The position numbers and the translations under genes are program-made. A stretch of DNA of 64,000 nucleotides from Extensimonas soli (GTDB lineage Bacteria > Pseudomonadota > Gammaproteobacteria > Burkholderiales > Burkholderiaceae_C), in NCBI RefSeq assembly GCF_029211265.1, contig NZ_JARGEL010000010.1, forward strand, positions 44,176 to 108,175. Reading direction: 5' to 3'. The notes under the pieces were generated by a model. That model had not been told where the DNA came from and did not search any database. It was given only the letters and a program-made list of their open reading frames with translations. Shown here piece by piece: positions 1 through 9,192 of the stretch (the first letter of the stretch is position 1; the number at the start of each line of letters is the position of its first letter).

Positions 1-1
1 C

Positions 2-520
2 ATGGCCGTCAAGGCGAATTCGGGCATCCAGTCGATCAAGGACTTGAACGGCAAGGCCGTGGCCACGACCACGGGCACGACCTCGGTGCAGACGCTGCGC
101 AAGCACGAGCGCGCCGGCGGCATCGACTTCAAGGAGGTCTATGGCAAGGACCACGCCGACAGCTTTTTGCTGCTCGAATCGGGCCGCGCCGACGCCTTCG
201 TGATGGACGGCTCCATCCTCGCCGCCAACATCGCCAAGTCCAAGAACCCGCAGGACTTCAAGATCGTGGGCGAGGTGCTTTCGGTCGAGCCCATCGCGTG
301 CATGATGCGCAAGGACGACCCGGCGTTCAAGAAGGCGGTCGATGACAGCATCAAGCGCCAGATTGCCGATGGCTCGCTGGCCAAGCTGTACGACAAGTGG
401 TTCCTGCAGCCCATCCCGCCGACCAACACCAAGATCGGCCTGCCCTTGTCCGAGGCCACCAAGGAAGCCTGGGCGCATCCGAACGACAAGCCCATGGAAG
501 ACTACGTGCTGAAGAAGTAA
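2..520 (+). CDS. gltI: Glutamate/aspartate ABC transporter periplasmic binding protein, C-terminal part
   Basis: C-terminal 172 residues of a family 3 periplasmic solute-binding protein; the window edge cuts off the N-terminus, signal peptide included, so the first ATG here is probably internal. Visible family features are the motif SIKDLNGKAVATTTGTT and an acidic-residue/Asp segment (ESGRADAFVMDG) typical of the second lobe. The protein ends in KPMEDYVLKK. In this family the protein captures an amino acid in the periplasm and delivers it to the GltJK permease. Full-length members have about 300 residues. The permease and ATPase genes follow on the same strand. The glutamate/aspartate assignment rests on operon layout and similarity; another polar amino acid is possible. 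Confidence 0.85.
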   Translation: MAVKANSGIQSIKDLNGKAVATTTGTTSVQTLRKHERAGGIDFKEVYGKDHADSFLLLESGRADAFVMDGSILAANIAKSKNPQDFKIVGEVLSVEPIACMMRKDDPAFKKAVDDSIKRQIADGSLAKLYDKWFLQPIPPTNTKIGLPLSEATKEAWAHPNDKPMEDYVLKK

Positions 521-536
521 GCACGTCGTCTGCGCC

Positions 537-571
537 GCCCCTTGCCAACCTGGGTTGCAAGGGGCTTTTTT
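537..571 (+). terminator. Intra-operon Rho-independent terminator/attenuator after gltI
   Basis: Nine-base perfect stem (GCCCCTTGC with GCAAGGGGC), 11-base loop, then a run of six T. It lies 17 bases after the gltI stop and before gltJ. Such terminators commonly let the binding protein be made in excess over the permease. Confidence 0.85.
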
Positions 572-609
572 GTGCGGCCTGTGCCGCACCCTGCCCATGA
601 GGAGGGCTT

Positions 610-1407
610 ATGCGCTGGGAATGGCAGGTGTTTTGCCAGGACACGCTGGATCAAGAACCCGTGCCCGGCTGCTTCGGCCACGGCGGCAGCGTGACCTATC
701 TGGACTGGATGTTGTCGGCCTGGGGCTGGACGGTGACGGTGTCGCTGCTGGCCTTGCTGCTCGCGCTGGTGCTGGGCACCGTGATCGGCACGCTGCGCAC
801 GCTGCAGGGGCATCCGCTCGTGGTGCGCCTGGGCAACGCCTGGGTCGAGCTGTTTCGCAACATTCCGCTGCTCGTGCAGATTTTCGTCTGGTACCACGTG
901 GTGCCTGCGCTCGTGCCTGCGCTCAAGGGCGTGCCGGGCTTCGTGCTCGTGGTGCTGGGCCTGGGCTTTTTCACCTCGGCGCGCGTGGCCGAGCAGGTGC
1001 GCGCGGGCATAGAGGCGCTGCCGCGCGGGCAGCGCTACGCGGCCCAGGCGCTGGGCCTGACGCCCTGGCAGGCCTATCGCTACGTGCTGCTGCCGCAGGC
1101 ATTTCGCATCGTCATCCCGCCGCTCACGAGCGAGGCGATGAACGTGTTCAAGAATTCGTCGGTGGCCTTTGCCGTGTCGGTGGCCGAGCTCACCATGTTC
1201 GCCATGCAGGCGCAGGAGGAAACCTCGCGCGGCGTCGAGATTTATCTGGCCGTGACGGCGCTGTACGTGCTGTCGGCCTTTGCCATCAACCGCGCCATGG
1301 CGCTCATCGAAAAACGCCTGCGCGTGCCCGGGCTCGTGGCGCCCGGGGCTTTGGGTGGCGGTGTCAGCGGCGGTGTGGGTGGCGGCGGCGCGGGCGGGGG
1401 GCATTGA
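610..1407 (+). CDS. gltJ: Glutamate/aspartate ABC transporter permease GltJ
   Basis: 265-residue inner-membrane permease of the HisM/GltJ family. A non-membrane N-terminus (about 1-35) is followed by several hydrophobic segments. The ABC-permease EAA loop is visible around residues 130-155 (IEALPRGQRYAAQALGL). With GltK it would form the membrane pore of the importer. The C-terminus is a glycine-rich tail of about 20 residues (GGGVSGGVGGGGAGGG), unusual for the family and probably disordered. An SD-like AGGAGG lies just upstream at about 599. The gene is followed after 2 bases by gltK, so the two are probably translationally coupled. Confidence 0.9.
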   Translation: MRWEWQVFCQDTLDQEPVPGCFGHGGSVTYLDWMLSAWGWTVTVSLLALLLALVLGTVIGTLRTLQGHPLVVRLGNAWVELFRNIPLLVQIFVWYHVVPALVPALKGVPGFVLVVLGLGFFTSARVAEQVRAGIEALPRGQRYAAQALGLTPWQAYRYVLLPQAFRIVIPPLTSEAMNVFKNSSVAFAVSVAELTMFAMQAQEETSRGVEIYLAVTALYVLSAFAINRAMALIEKRLRVPGLVAPGALGGGVSGGVGGGGAGGGH

Positions 1408-1409
1408 GC

Positions 1410-2075
1410 ATGCAGCTCGATTTTTCCTTCTTCAACTGGGCGCTGGTCTCCAACTTCCTGCTCAAGGGGCTGTATTTCAGCCTGCTGCTCACGCTGGTGG
1501 CCACCGTGGGCGGCGTGGTGCTGGGCACGCTGCTCGCGCTCATGCGCCTGTCGGGCCTCGCTTGGCTGGCCTGGCCAGCGACGATCTACGTCAATGGCAT
1601 GCGCAGCATTCCGCTCGTGATGGTGATTTTGTGGTTCTTTCTGCTCGTGCCTGCGCTCATCGGCCGGCCGATCGGCGCCGAGTGGTCGGCCGTGATCACC
1701 TTCGTGGCGTTCGAGGCTGCGTACTTCAGCGAGATCATGCGCGCCGGCATCCAGTCGGTGCCGCGCGGCCAGGTGCTCGCGGGGCAGGCGCTGGGCATGC
1801 GCTACGCCCAGCTGATGCAGCTCGTGGTGCTGCCGCAGGCCTTTCGCAACATGCTGCCGCTGCTGCTCACGCAGACCATCATCCTGTTTCAGGACACCTC
1901 GCTGGTTTATGCGATCGGCGCCTATGACCTGCTCAAGGGTTTCGAGATCGCGGGCAAGAATTTCGGTCGCCCGATCGAGAGCTACCTGGCCGCGGCCGTG
2001 GTCTATTTCGTGCTGTGCTACGCGCTGTCGTGGCTGGTCAAGCGCCTGCACCAGAAAATCGCCATCGTGCGCTGA
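1410..2075 (+). CDS. gltK: Glutamate/aspartate ABC transporter permease GltK
   Basis: 221-residue HisM-type permease, second subunit of the importer pore. The ATG at 1410 lies 2 bases after the gltJ stop. Longer readings of the frame upstream run through gltJ in another frame and are not real. Hydrophobic segments lie at about 15-45, 60-80 and 190-210. The EAA loop is visible (IQSVPRGQVLAGQALGM, about residues 114-130). Its length fits GltK (about 220). It is followed by the ATPase gene after 24 bases. Confidence 0.9.
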   Translation: MQLDFSFFNWALVSNFLLKGLYFSLLLTLVATVGGVVLGTLLALMRLSGLAWLAWPATIYVNGMRSIPLVMVILWFFLLVPALIGRPIGAEWSAVITFVAFEAAYFSEIMRAGIQSVPRGQVLAGQALGMRYAQLMQLVVLPQAFRNMLPLLLTQTIILFQDTSLVYAIGAYDLLKGFEIAGKNFGRPIESYLAAAVVYFVLCYALSWLVKRLHQKIAIVR

Positions 2076-2099
2076 GCGCCGCCGTTCCGAAAGCATTCC

Positions 2100-2846
<747 letters not shown>

Positions 2847-2853
2847 GGCGATG

Positions 2854-2886
2854 CAGGCATTTTTTGCAAGGAAAAAGCCTGTTTGC
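2854..2886 (+). terminator. Probable terminator after gltL
   Basis: Inverted repeat CAGGC-A-TTTTT / AAAAA-GCCTG with a seven-base loop just after gltL, followed by TTT. The stem is A/T flanked on both sides, so it may serve gltL and the convergent Uma2 gene. Confidence 0.5.
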
Positions 2887-2933
2887 GCTTATTTGGTCTG
2901 CATGAGCAGCTTCATAAAAAAGAGCAGATCAGC

Positions 2934-3497
2934 TTAGTCGATCACGTCGGCAAACAGCTGCTCTGGCGGCAGCTCCAGGCCTACGCTCGCGAGCACCACC
3001 GTTTCGTCGCGAGCGAAAGGGTGCAGCACCCACAGGCCCTCGGCGCTTTTGCGAAAGCAGTCGGTGCTGCGCGTGTCCAGGTCTATGAGCGCGTATTCCT
3101 CGAGGCTCTCGAGGCGCCGGTAGTGGCTGAACTTCACGCCGCGGTCGTAGGCGGCGGTGCTTGGCGAGAGCACTTCGACGAGCAGCTTGGGCTCGGCTTT
3201 GACCAGCGGGCTCGCGAGGTCGCGGGCGCTGCAAGTCACCATCACATCGGGGTAAAAGTAGCAGTTGGCCGCCGCCACATGCAGGCGCATCTCGCTCATG
3301 TAGGTGCGACACGGGCTGCCGCGCAGGTGTTGGCGCAGCGCAAAGGCGAGGTTCATGCTGACCGTCACGTGCCGGTCTTCGGCGCCGGCCATGGCGAACA
3401 CTTCGCCATCGAGGTATTCATGGCGCTCGGGCTGCTCGGCCTCCCAGGCGAGGTAGTCCTGCGGCGTGAAAACGGGTTTTTCTGCGGCTTGGCCCAT
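2934..3497 (-). CDS. Uma2 family (DUF820) putative restriction-endonuclease-fold protein
   Basis: 187-residue Uma2/DUF820 protein, a family with a PD-(D/E)XK nuclease fold and no settled role. Visible hallmarks are the N-terminal FTPQDYLAWEAEQPERHEY, the central YPDVMV (core aspartate) and LLVEVLSPST (the E-x-L core strand). The ATG at 3497 follows a GGGGAG Shine-Dalgarno sequence. It stands alone, convergent with the glt operon and divergent from pyrC. The family is abundant in cyanobacteria and patchy in proteobacteria, so transfer is plausible. Function should not be inferred beyond the fold. Confidence 0.8.
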   Translation of the reverse strand: MGQAAEKPVFTPQDYLAWEAEQPERHEYLDGEVFAMAGAEDRHVTVSMNLAFALRQHLRGSPCRTYMSEMRLHVAAANCYFYPDVMVTCSARDLASPLVKAEPKLLVEVLSPSTAAYDRGVKFSHYRRLESLEEYALIDLDTRSTDCFRKSAEGLWVLHPFARDETVVLASVGLELPPEQLFADVID

Positions 3498-3563
3498 GGC
3501 AACTCCCCGGTTGGTAGGTAGGGCATATTACCGGCAAACAATACGGGTGCGACGCCGATCAAT

Positions 3564-3622
3564 GATTTCAAGCGTTTATGGCCTTCTGCCAAGGCATATC
3601 AAGCGCTGGAAGCTATGAATAA
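3564..3622 (-). repeat. Intergenic copy of a recurrent AT-richer module
   Basis: Read on the minus strand it contains CATAGCTTCCAGCGCTTGAT followed by an AGGC/TTTT-type tail. It resembles the copies at 26081-26134 and 63742-63792 (core TAGCTGCTTGCGCTTGAT). It occupies most of the Uma2-pyrC gap. Confidence 0.6.
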
Positions 3623-3655
3623 AGAAGCGTCTGCACCGATGGGACAATCGCCGCC

Positions 3656-4708
3656 ATGAACACCGCAGCCACCACCCTGACCCTCACCCGCCCCGACGAC
3701 TGGCACCTGCACGTGCGCGACGGGGCCGCACTGCAGACCGTGGTGCCGCACACGGCGGCGCAGTTCGGGCGCGCGATCATCATGCCCAATCTGCGCCCGC
3801 CCGTGACCACGACGGCGCAGGCGCTCGCCTACCGGCAGCGCATCCTTGCCGCCGTGCCTGCGGGCCTGCACTTCGAGCCGCTCATGACGCTGTACCTCAC
3901 CGACCAGCTCGCGCCTGCGGAGGTCGAGCGTGCGCACGCGGCCGGTGTGGTGGCAGTCAAGCTCTACCCAGCGGGCGCCACGACCAACAGCGATGCGGGT
4001 GTGACCGATCTGCGCAAAACCTACCCCACGCTCGAAGCCATGCAACGCCTGGGCATGCCGCTGCTGGTGCACGGCGAGGTCACCGACCCCGCGGTGGACC
4101 TGTTCGACCGCGAGGCCGTGTTCATCGACACGCGCCTGATCCCGCTGCGGCGCGACTTCCCCGCGCTCAAGATCGTCTTCGAGCACATCACCACGCGCGA
4201 GGCCGCGCAGTACGTGGCCGGCAGCGACGCCTATACGGCCGCGACGATCACCGCGCACCACCTGCTGTTCAACCGCAACGCGATCTTCCAGGGCGGCATT
4301 CGCCCACATTACTACTGCCTGCCCGTGCTCAAGCGCGAGGTGCACCGCCAGGCGCTCGTGCAGGCGGCCGCGAGTGGCAGTCCCAAGTTTTTCCTCGGCA
4401 CCGACAGCGCCCCGCACCCTGCGCACCTGAAGGAGCACGCCACGGGCTGCGCGGGCTGCTACACCGCGCACGCCGCGCTCGAGATGTACGCCGAAGCCTT
4501 CGACGCGGCCGGCGCGCTCGACAAGCTCGAAGCCTTTGCGAGCGTGCACGGCCCGGCCTTTTACGGCCTGCCGCGCAACCCGGGGCAGGTGACGCTGCGC
4601 CGCGAAAGCTGGACGCCGCCCGAGCGCTTTGCCTTCGGCGAGGGCGAACTCAAGCCGCTGCGCGCGGGCGAGGCGTTGCCCTGGCGCCTGGTGGGAAACG
4701 GGGCATAG
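3656..4708 (+). CDS. pyrC: Dihydroorotase (class II)
   Basis: 350-residue dihydroorotase of the homodimeric PyrC class. It catalyses reversible cyclisation of N-carbamoyl-aspartate to dihydroorotate in de novo pyrimidine synthesis. Metal-ligand motif HLHVRDG is near residues 18-24. The lysine that is carbamylated in this family is in [12 protein letters not shown]. Further metal/substrate motifs are LLVHGEV, FEHITT and TDSAPH. Length and motifs match E. coli PyrC (348). The ATG at 3656 is preceded by GACAAT only 7 bases upstream, which suggests a very short or absent 5' leader. It is monocistronic here. Confidence 0.95.
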   Translation: MNTAATTLTLTRPDDWHLHVRDGAALQTVVPHTAAQFGRAIIMPNLRPPVTTTAQALAYRQRILAAVPAGLHFEPLMTLYLTDQLAPAEVERAHAAGVVAVKLYPAGATTNSDAGVTDLRKTYPTLEAMQRLGMPLLVHGEVTDPAVDLFDREAVFIDTRLIPLRRDFPALKIVFEHITTREAAQYVAGSDAYTAATITAHHLLFNRNAIFQGGIRPHYYCLPVLKREVHRQALVQAAASGSPKFFLGTDSAPHPAHLKEHATGCAGCYTAHAALEMYAEAFDAAGALDKLEAFASVHGPAFYGLPRNPGQVTLRRESWTPPERFAFGEGELKPLRAGEALPWRLVGNGA

Positions 4709-4743
4709 GAAACAGAGACAGCAGGCATCCCCGCGTTGTGACA

Positions 4744-4978
4744 GAATCCGCGCGCATTCATTTTCGGAGCACACATCTTCATGGAAAGTCCCAGTTGTAG
4801 GCCATTCATTGGCACACCACGGGCAGGTGTCACGACCGGGTAATTCGCGGTTGCTACCCTGCCCCCGCGGCGGGTAGTGAAACGCGGGCGGCCGGGAAAG
4901 GCCGCTCTTTCGCTTCCCAAAAACCAACGAAAACAAGTTAGGAGCTCGGGCCCATACAGGTGTCCGAGCCGGGAAGTC
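4744..4978 (+). promoter_or_regulatory. Structured 5' leader of the porin-mgtA-mgtC locus
   Basis: About 270 bases separate pyrC from the porin start. Beyond the upstream ORF the leader has three hairpins. The first, CTACCC/GGGTAG with inner GCC/GGC, spans 4854-4876. The second, GCGGCC-GGGAAA-GGCCGC, spans 4888-4905. The third, GCTCGG/CCGAGC, spans 4944-4969, 9 bases before the ATG and just after TTAGGAG. Part of the first hairpin can instead pair with the upstream ORF (4821-4827 with 4858-4864), giving mutually exclusive structures. I could not match it to a known riboswitch class (TPP, cobalamin, yybP-ykoY and guanidine motifs were considered). Confidence 0.5.
4781..4843 (+). CDS. Candidate 20-codon upstream ORF (leader peptide)
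   Basis: ATG at 4781 preceded by CGGAG 11 bases upstream, 20 sense codons and TAA. It contains three proline codons (4, 8 and 13) and reads MESPSCRPFIGTPRAGVTTG. It lies in the long leader of the porin-mgtA-mgtC locus. Codons 14-16 cover GGGCAGG (4821-4827), which can pair with CCTGCCC at 4858-4864. Proline-containing leader peptides control mgtA in enterics; here that role is only an analogy and no homology is claimed. Confidence 0.35.
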   Translation: MESPSCRPFIGTPRAGVTTG

Positions 4979-6325
4979 ATGCGCCAAATGCCTTATCTGC
5001 GCCGCTCGGCGCTCGTTTCCATGGCGGCTACCTGCGGCTGCGCGTTGTTCACAGGCAAAGCGCTGGCGGCACAGGATGCGGCCGGCGAATCCTGGAACGC
5101 CAAGTTCCAACTGACCTACATCTGGCAGGCCAAAAACACCTTTGCAGCGGCATATTCGGGGCCGAACAGCCTTTCGCCCGCACACGAAAAAAGCTACTCT
5201 TTTACGAGCACTGCGTTTCTGGGCCTGCGCGCGTGGGAGGGCGGCGAGGTGTACCTCGATCCGGAGGTCGTGCAGGAAGAGCCATTGAGCAATCTGACCG
5301 GTTTGGGTGGATTCACCAATGGCGAGATGGCGCGCGGCGCTTCGCCCACTCTCAAATTCAACGTGGCGCGCTTTTTTCTGCGCCAGACCTGGGGCGCGGA
5401 TGGTGCGCGCACCACCGTCGAATCCGGACAAAACCAGCTCGCAGGCACGGGCGCTGCGCGCCGCTGGGTGTTCACGCTGGGCAAGCTGGCCGCGACGGAC
5501 ATTTTCGACGCCAACGGCTATAGCCACGATCCGCGCACGCAATTCATGAATTGGTCGCTGATGGCGAACGGCGCCTATGACTACCCGGCGGATGCGCGTG
5601 GCTACACCTGGGGCGCCGCGCTGGAGTGGTACCACGACGACTGGGCCGTGCGCGCAGGGCGCTTCATGCAACCCAAAGACCCCAACGGCCAGCCCATAGA
5701 TACGCGCATCTTTGACCACTACGGCGACCAGATCGAAGTCGAGCATGCCCACGAAGTCGCCGGCCACCCGGGCAAATTGCGTCTGCTCGTCTTCCGCGGC
5801 CGCGCAAAGATGTCGCGCTTTCAGGAGGCGCTGGACTTCGGCGCGGCCACGGGTGCAGTGCCAAGCCTCGATGCGGTGCGTCGGCGTGCGCAGGCAAAAA
5901 CCGGCTTCGGGGTGAACGTCGAGCAAGACGTTGCGCCGGGCGTGGGGATTTTCGCCCGTGCCAGCCGCTCCGACGGCAAGACCGAAACCTACGCCTTTAC
6001 CGAGACAGACAACACCGTCTCGGGCGGTGTGCTCGTGCAGGGCCACGCCTGGGGGCGGGCGCAGGATGCCGTGGGCGTGGCGGCCGTGCGCAACGGCATC
6101 TCCGGCCAGCGGCAGGCCTACCTGGCCCACGGTGGCATCAGCGCCTTCATTGGTGACGGCGGCCTGAATTACCGCCCCGAAAAGATCACCGAGGTCTATT
6201 ACAACTGGGCCGCTATGCAGCACGCCTGGCTGACCTTTGACTGGCAGCATGTCGAACATCCTGCCTACAACGCTGACCGCGGCCCGGTGAACTTTTTTGC
6301 CGTTCGACTGCACTCAGAGTTTTGA
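4979..6325 (+). CDS. OprB-like carbohydrate-type outer-membrane porin
   Basis: 448-residue predicted outer-membrane beta-barrel. The N-terminus has a cationic stretch (MRQMPYLRR) and a hydrophobic core ending at GKALA-AQ, a plausible signal peptide cleaved near residue 30. The rest is rich in alternating aromatic and glycine residues and ends in phenylalanine (LHSEF), typical of barrels. Family features such as YIWQAKNTFAAAYSGPNSL and GEVYLDPEV place it with OprB/carbohydrate-selective porins. I chose the ATG at 4979; 4988 is an alternative, and a GTG at 4877 would put 34 extra residues before the signal peptide. It lies 66 bases before mgtA in the same direction, so it may pass Mg2+ or a co-regulated solute rather than sugars. 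Confidence 0.75.
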   Translation: MRQMPYLRRSALVSMAATCGCALFTGKALAAQDAAGESWNAKFQLTYIWQAKNTFAAAYSGPNSLSPAHEKSYSFTSTAFLGLRAWEGGEVYLDPEVVQEEPLSNLTGLGGFTNGEMARGASPTLKFNVARFFLRQTWGADGARTTVESGQNQLAGTGAARRWVFTLGKLAATDIFDANGYSHDPRTQFMNWSLMANGAYDYPADARGYTWGAALEWYHDDWAVRAGRFMQPKDPNGQPIDTRIFDHYGDQIEVEHAHEVAGHPGKLRLLVFRGRAKMSRFQEALDFGAATGAVPSLDAVRRRAQAKTGFGVNVEQDVAPGVGIFARASRSDGKTETYAFTETDNTVSGGVLVQGHAWGRAQDAVGVAAVRNGISGQRQAYLAHGGISAFIGDGGLNYRPEKITEVYYNWAAMQHAWLTFDWQHVEHPAYNADRGPVNFFAVRLHSEF

Positions 6326-6391
6326 CGCGCACAACGCAGACACCACGGCTGCCGCTGACGGCAGATTTCGGCGCGGCCGCAGGAGGTATTC

Positions 6392-9157
6392 ATGAACCTG
6401 TCCCTTCTCAAAGAACTTTTTGCCAGCTTCGTGCGCTCGCGCGGCCTGGGGCGGCACTTTCGGCGCCTGGTCATGCTCGACAGCGTTGCTGGCACCACCG
6501 TGAGCCGCGAGGTGCCGCCCGCGCTGGCGCAGACCTTGATCGTTGCAGCGCAAAGCGAAGCCGATGCGCTGCTGCAGCAGCTCGACAGCCACCCCGAGGG
6601 CCTGACCGATGCGCAGGTCGAGCAACTGCGCGAGCGCGTCGGCCCCAACGTGATCGAGCAGGACAAGCCCGTGCCCTGGTGGCTGCACCTGTGGCGCTGC
6701 TACAAGACGCCGTTCGACCTGCTGCTGACGCTGCTCGCGGTGATCTCCTACCTCACCGAGGACATGAAGGCGACCATCGTGATCGGCTCCATGGTCGTGC
6801 TCTCGGTGGCGATCCGCTTCTGGCAGGAGCGCAAGTCCCACATCGCCGCCGACCAGCTCAAGGCCATGGTCAGCAACACCGCGACGGCGATGCGGCGCTC
6901 GTTTGGGCAGGATGTGGTCAACACGGCGGCGACGTATTTCGATGTGCAGCTGCACGTCAAGCCGCCGCGGCGCGAAGAGGTGCCCATGGCCGATCTCGTG
7001 CCCGGCGACATCGTGCTGCTCTCGGCAGGCGACATGATTCCGGGCGACTGCCGCATCCTTTCGGCCAAGGACTTGTTCGTGAGCCAGGCGGCCATGACGG
7101 GCGAATCACTGCCGGTGGAAAAGTTCGCCACCTTGCGCAGCACCGACGTCAGCAATCCGCTCGAACTCGAAAACATCGTGTTCATGGGCACCAACGTGGT
7201 CTCGGGCTCGGCCACGGCGGTGGTGGTGCACACGGGCGGGCGCACCTACTTCGGTGCGCTGGCCCAGCGCGTGACGGCAACCAGCCAGGCGCCCACGCAG
7301 TTCCAGGCGGGCGTGAACAAGGTGGCCTGGCTGCTGATCCGCTTCATGTTCGTGATGTCGCCGCTGGTGCTGCTGATCAACGGCTTCACCAAGGGCAACT
7401 GGACCGAGGCGTTTTTGTTCGCCATGTCCATCGCCGTGGGGCTGACGCCCGAAATGCTGCCGATGATCGTCACCTCCACGCTGGCCAAGGGCGCGGTGCT
7501 CCTGTCGCGCCAGAAGGTGATCGTGAAACGCCTCGACGCGATCCAGAACTTCGGCGCCATGGACGTGCTGTGCACCGACAAGACCGGTACGCTCACGCAG
7601 GACAAAATCTTTCTCGCGCGCCACATCGACGTGTGGGGCGAAGAATCCGACGACGTGTTGGAGATGGCCTACCTCAACAGCTACTACCAGACCGGCCTGA
7701 AAAACCTGCTCGACGTGGCGGTGCTCGAACACACCGAAGTGCACAAGCAGCTCAACCCCGCGGCCAACTACCGCAAGATCGATGAAATACCGTTCGACTT
7801 CCAGCGCCGGCGCATGTCGGTCGTGGTGTCCGAGCGCGAAGACCACCACCTCTTGATCTGCAAGGGCGCGGTCGAGGAAGTCCTCTCCATATGCCAGCGC
7901 GTGCGCCACGGTGAGCAGGACGAGCCGCTCACGCCCGAGCTGCTGGAGCGCGTGCGCGCCGTGACGGCCGACCTCAACGAAGACGGCCTGCGCGTGGTCG
8001 CCGTGGCCTGCAAAGAAGCGCCCACGGGGCAGGAGTCCTACGGCGTGGCCGACGAGCGCAGTCTCACGCTGCTCGGTTACGTCGCCTTTCTCGATCCGCC
8101 CAAGGAATCGACCGCACCCGCACTGCAGGCGCTGGCCGCGCATGGCGTCAAGGTCAAGGTGCTCACGGGCGACAACGACCTGGTCACGGCCAAGATCTGC
8201 CGCGAAGTCGGGCTTGCGGCGGGCGCCATCGTGCTTGGCGCGGCCATCGAAGGCATGGACGACGCGGAACTCGCGCGCGTGGTCGAGGCGCACGATGTGT
8301 TCGCCAAGCTCACGCCGGCGCACAAAGACCGCATCGTGCGCCAGCTCAAGCGCAACGGCCACGTGGTCGGCTTCATGGGCGACGGCATCAACGATGCCCC
8401 GGCGCTGCGCAGCGCGGACATCGGCATTTCGGTCGATACGGCGGTCGATATCGCCAAAGAGGCTGCCGACATCATCCTGCTCGAAAAAAGCCTGCTGGTG
8501 CTCGAAGAGGGCGTGGTCGAGGGGCGCAAGACCTTCGCCAACATGCTCAAATACATCAAGATGACGGCGAGCTCGAACTTCGGCAACGTGTTTTCGGTGC
8601 TCGTGGCCAGTGCCTTCATTCCCTTCCTGCCCATGCTGCCCATGCACCTGCTGGTGCAAAATCTGTTGTACGACTTTTCGCAGACGGCGATTCCGTTCGA
8701 CAACGTCGATGAAGAGCTGGTCAAGGACCCGCAGCGCTGGAATCCGGCCGACATCGGCCGCTTCATGCTGTTCTTCGGGCCGGTGAGCTCGGTGTTCGAC
8801 ATCGTGACCTATCTGGTCATGTGGTTTGTCTTTGGTGCCAACTCGGCCGAGCACCAGACACTGTTCCAGTCCGGCTGGTTCGTCGAAGGGCTCATGACGC
8901 AGACCCTGGTGGTGCACATGATCCGCACACGCAAGATCCCGTTCCTGCAAAGCCGCCCGTCGCCCTTGTTGCTCGCCACCACGGTGGCGATCATGGCGCT
9001 GGGGATTTTTCTGCCCATGGGGCCGCTTGCACACTACTTCAAGCTGCAGCCGCTGCCGCTCGCGTACTTTCCGATGCTCGCCTTGGTTTTGCTAGGCTAC
9101 ATGCTGCTGACCCAGGCCATGAAGCGCTTTTACGCGCGGCGCTTCGGCTGGCAGTGA
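6392..9157 (+). CDS. mgtA: Magnesium-translocating P-type ATPase
   Basis: 921-residue type IIIB P-type ATPase that imports Mg2+ across the inner membrane using ATP. The phosphorylated aspartate is D396 in DKTGTLT. Other motifs are TGES in the actuator domain, the hinge TGDN and GDGIND. Membrane helices occur at about 105-155, 310-365 and in a C-terminal group of about six (700-905). The N-terminal tail includes VSREVPPALAQTL. A strong AGGAGG lies 6 bases before the ATG. The downstream neighbour is mgtC, a classic partner of Mg2+ ATPases, and the upstream leader resembles an attenuator. Confidence 0.95.
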   Translation: MNLSLLKELFASFVRSRGLGRHFRRLVMLDSVAGTTVSREVPPALAQTLIVAAQSEADALLQQLDSHPEGLTDAQVEQLRERVGPNVIEQDKPVPWWLHLWRCYKTPFDLLLTLLAVISYLTEDMKATIVIGSMVVLSVAIRFWQERKSHIAADQLKAMVSNTATAMRRSFGQDVVNTAATYFDVQLHVKPPRREEVPMADLVPGDIVLLSAGDMIPGDCRILSAKDLFVSQAAMTGESLPVEKFATLRSTDVSNPLELENIVFMGTNVVSGSATAVVVHTGGRTYFGALAQRVTATSQAPTQFQAGVNKVAWLLIRFMFVMSPLVLLINGFTKGNWTEAFLFAMSIAVGLTPEMLPMIVTSTLAKGAVLLSRQKVIVKRLDAIQNFGAMDVLCTDKTGTLTQDKIFLARHIDVWGEESDDVLEMAYLNSYYQTGLKNLLDVAVLEHTEVHKQLNPAANYRKIDEIPFDFQRRRMSVVVSEREDHHLLICKGAVEEVLSICQRVRHGEQDEPLTPELLERVRAVTADLNEDGLRVVAVACKEAPTGQESYGVADERSLTLLGYVAFLDPPKESTAPALQALAAHGVKVKVLTGDNDLVTAKICREVGLAAGAIVLGAAIEGMDDAELARVVEAHDVFAKLTPAHKDRIVRQLKRNGHVVGFMGDGINDAPALRSADIGISVDTAVDIAKEAADIILLEKSLLVLEEGVVEGRKTFANMLKYIKMTASSNFGNVFSVLVASAFIPFLPMLPMHLLVQNLLYDFSQTAIPFDNVDEELVKDPQRWNPADIGRFMLFFGPVSSVFDIVTYLVMWFVFGANSAEHQTLFQSGWFVEGLMTQTLVVHMIRTRKIPFLQSRPSPLLLATTVAIMALGIFLPMGPLAHYFKLQPLPLAYFPMLALVLLGYMLLTQAMKRFYARRFGWQ

Positions 9158-9192
9158 CACCAACAAGGCACCAACAAGGGATACGCACCAGC

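Noticed and set aside
4744..4978. Known riboswitch (yybP-ykoY, cobalamin, TPP or M-box) before the porin
   Set aside because: None of the conserved cores of these classes could be found; only generic hairpins and an upstream ORF are seen.
4877..4978. Earlier GTG start for the porin
   Set aside because: It would place 34 basic residues before a normal signal peptide and translate through the leader hairpins.
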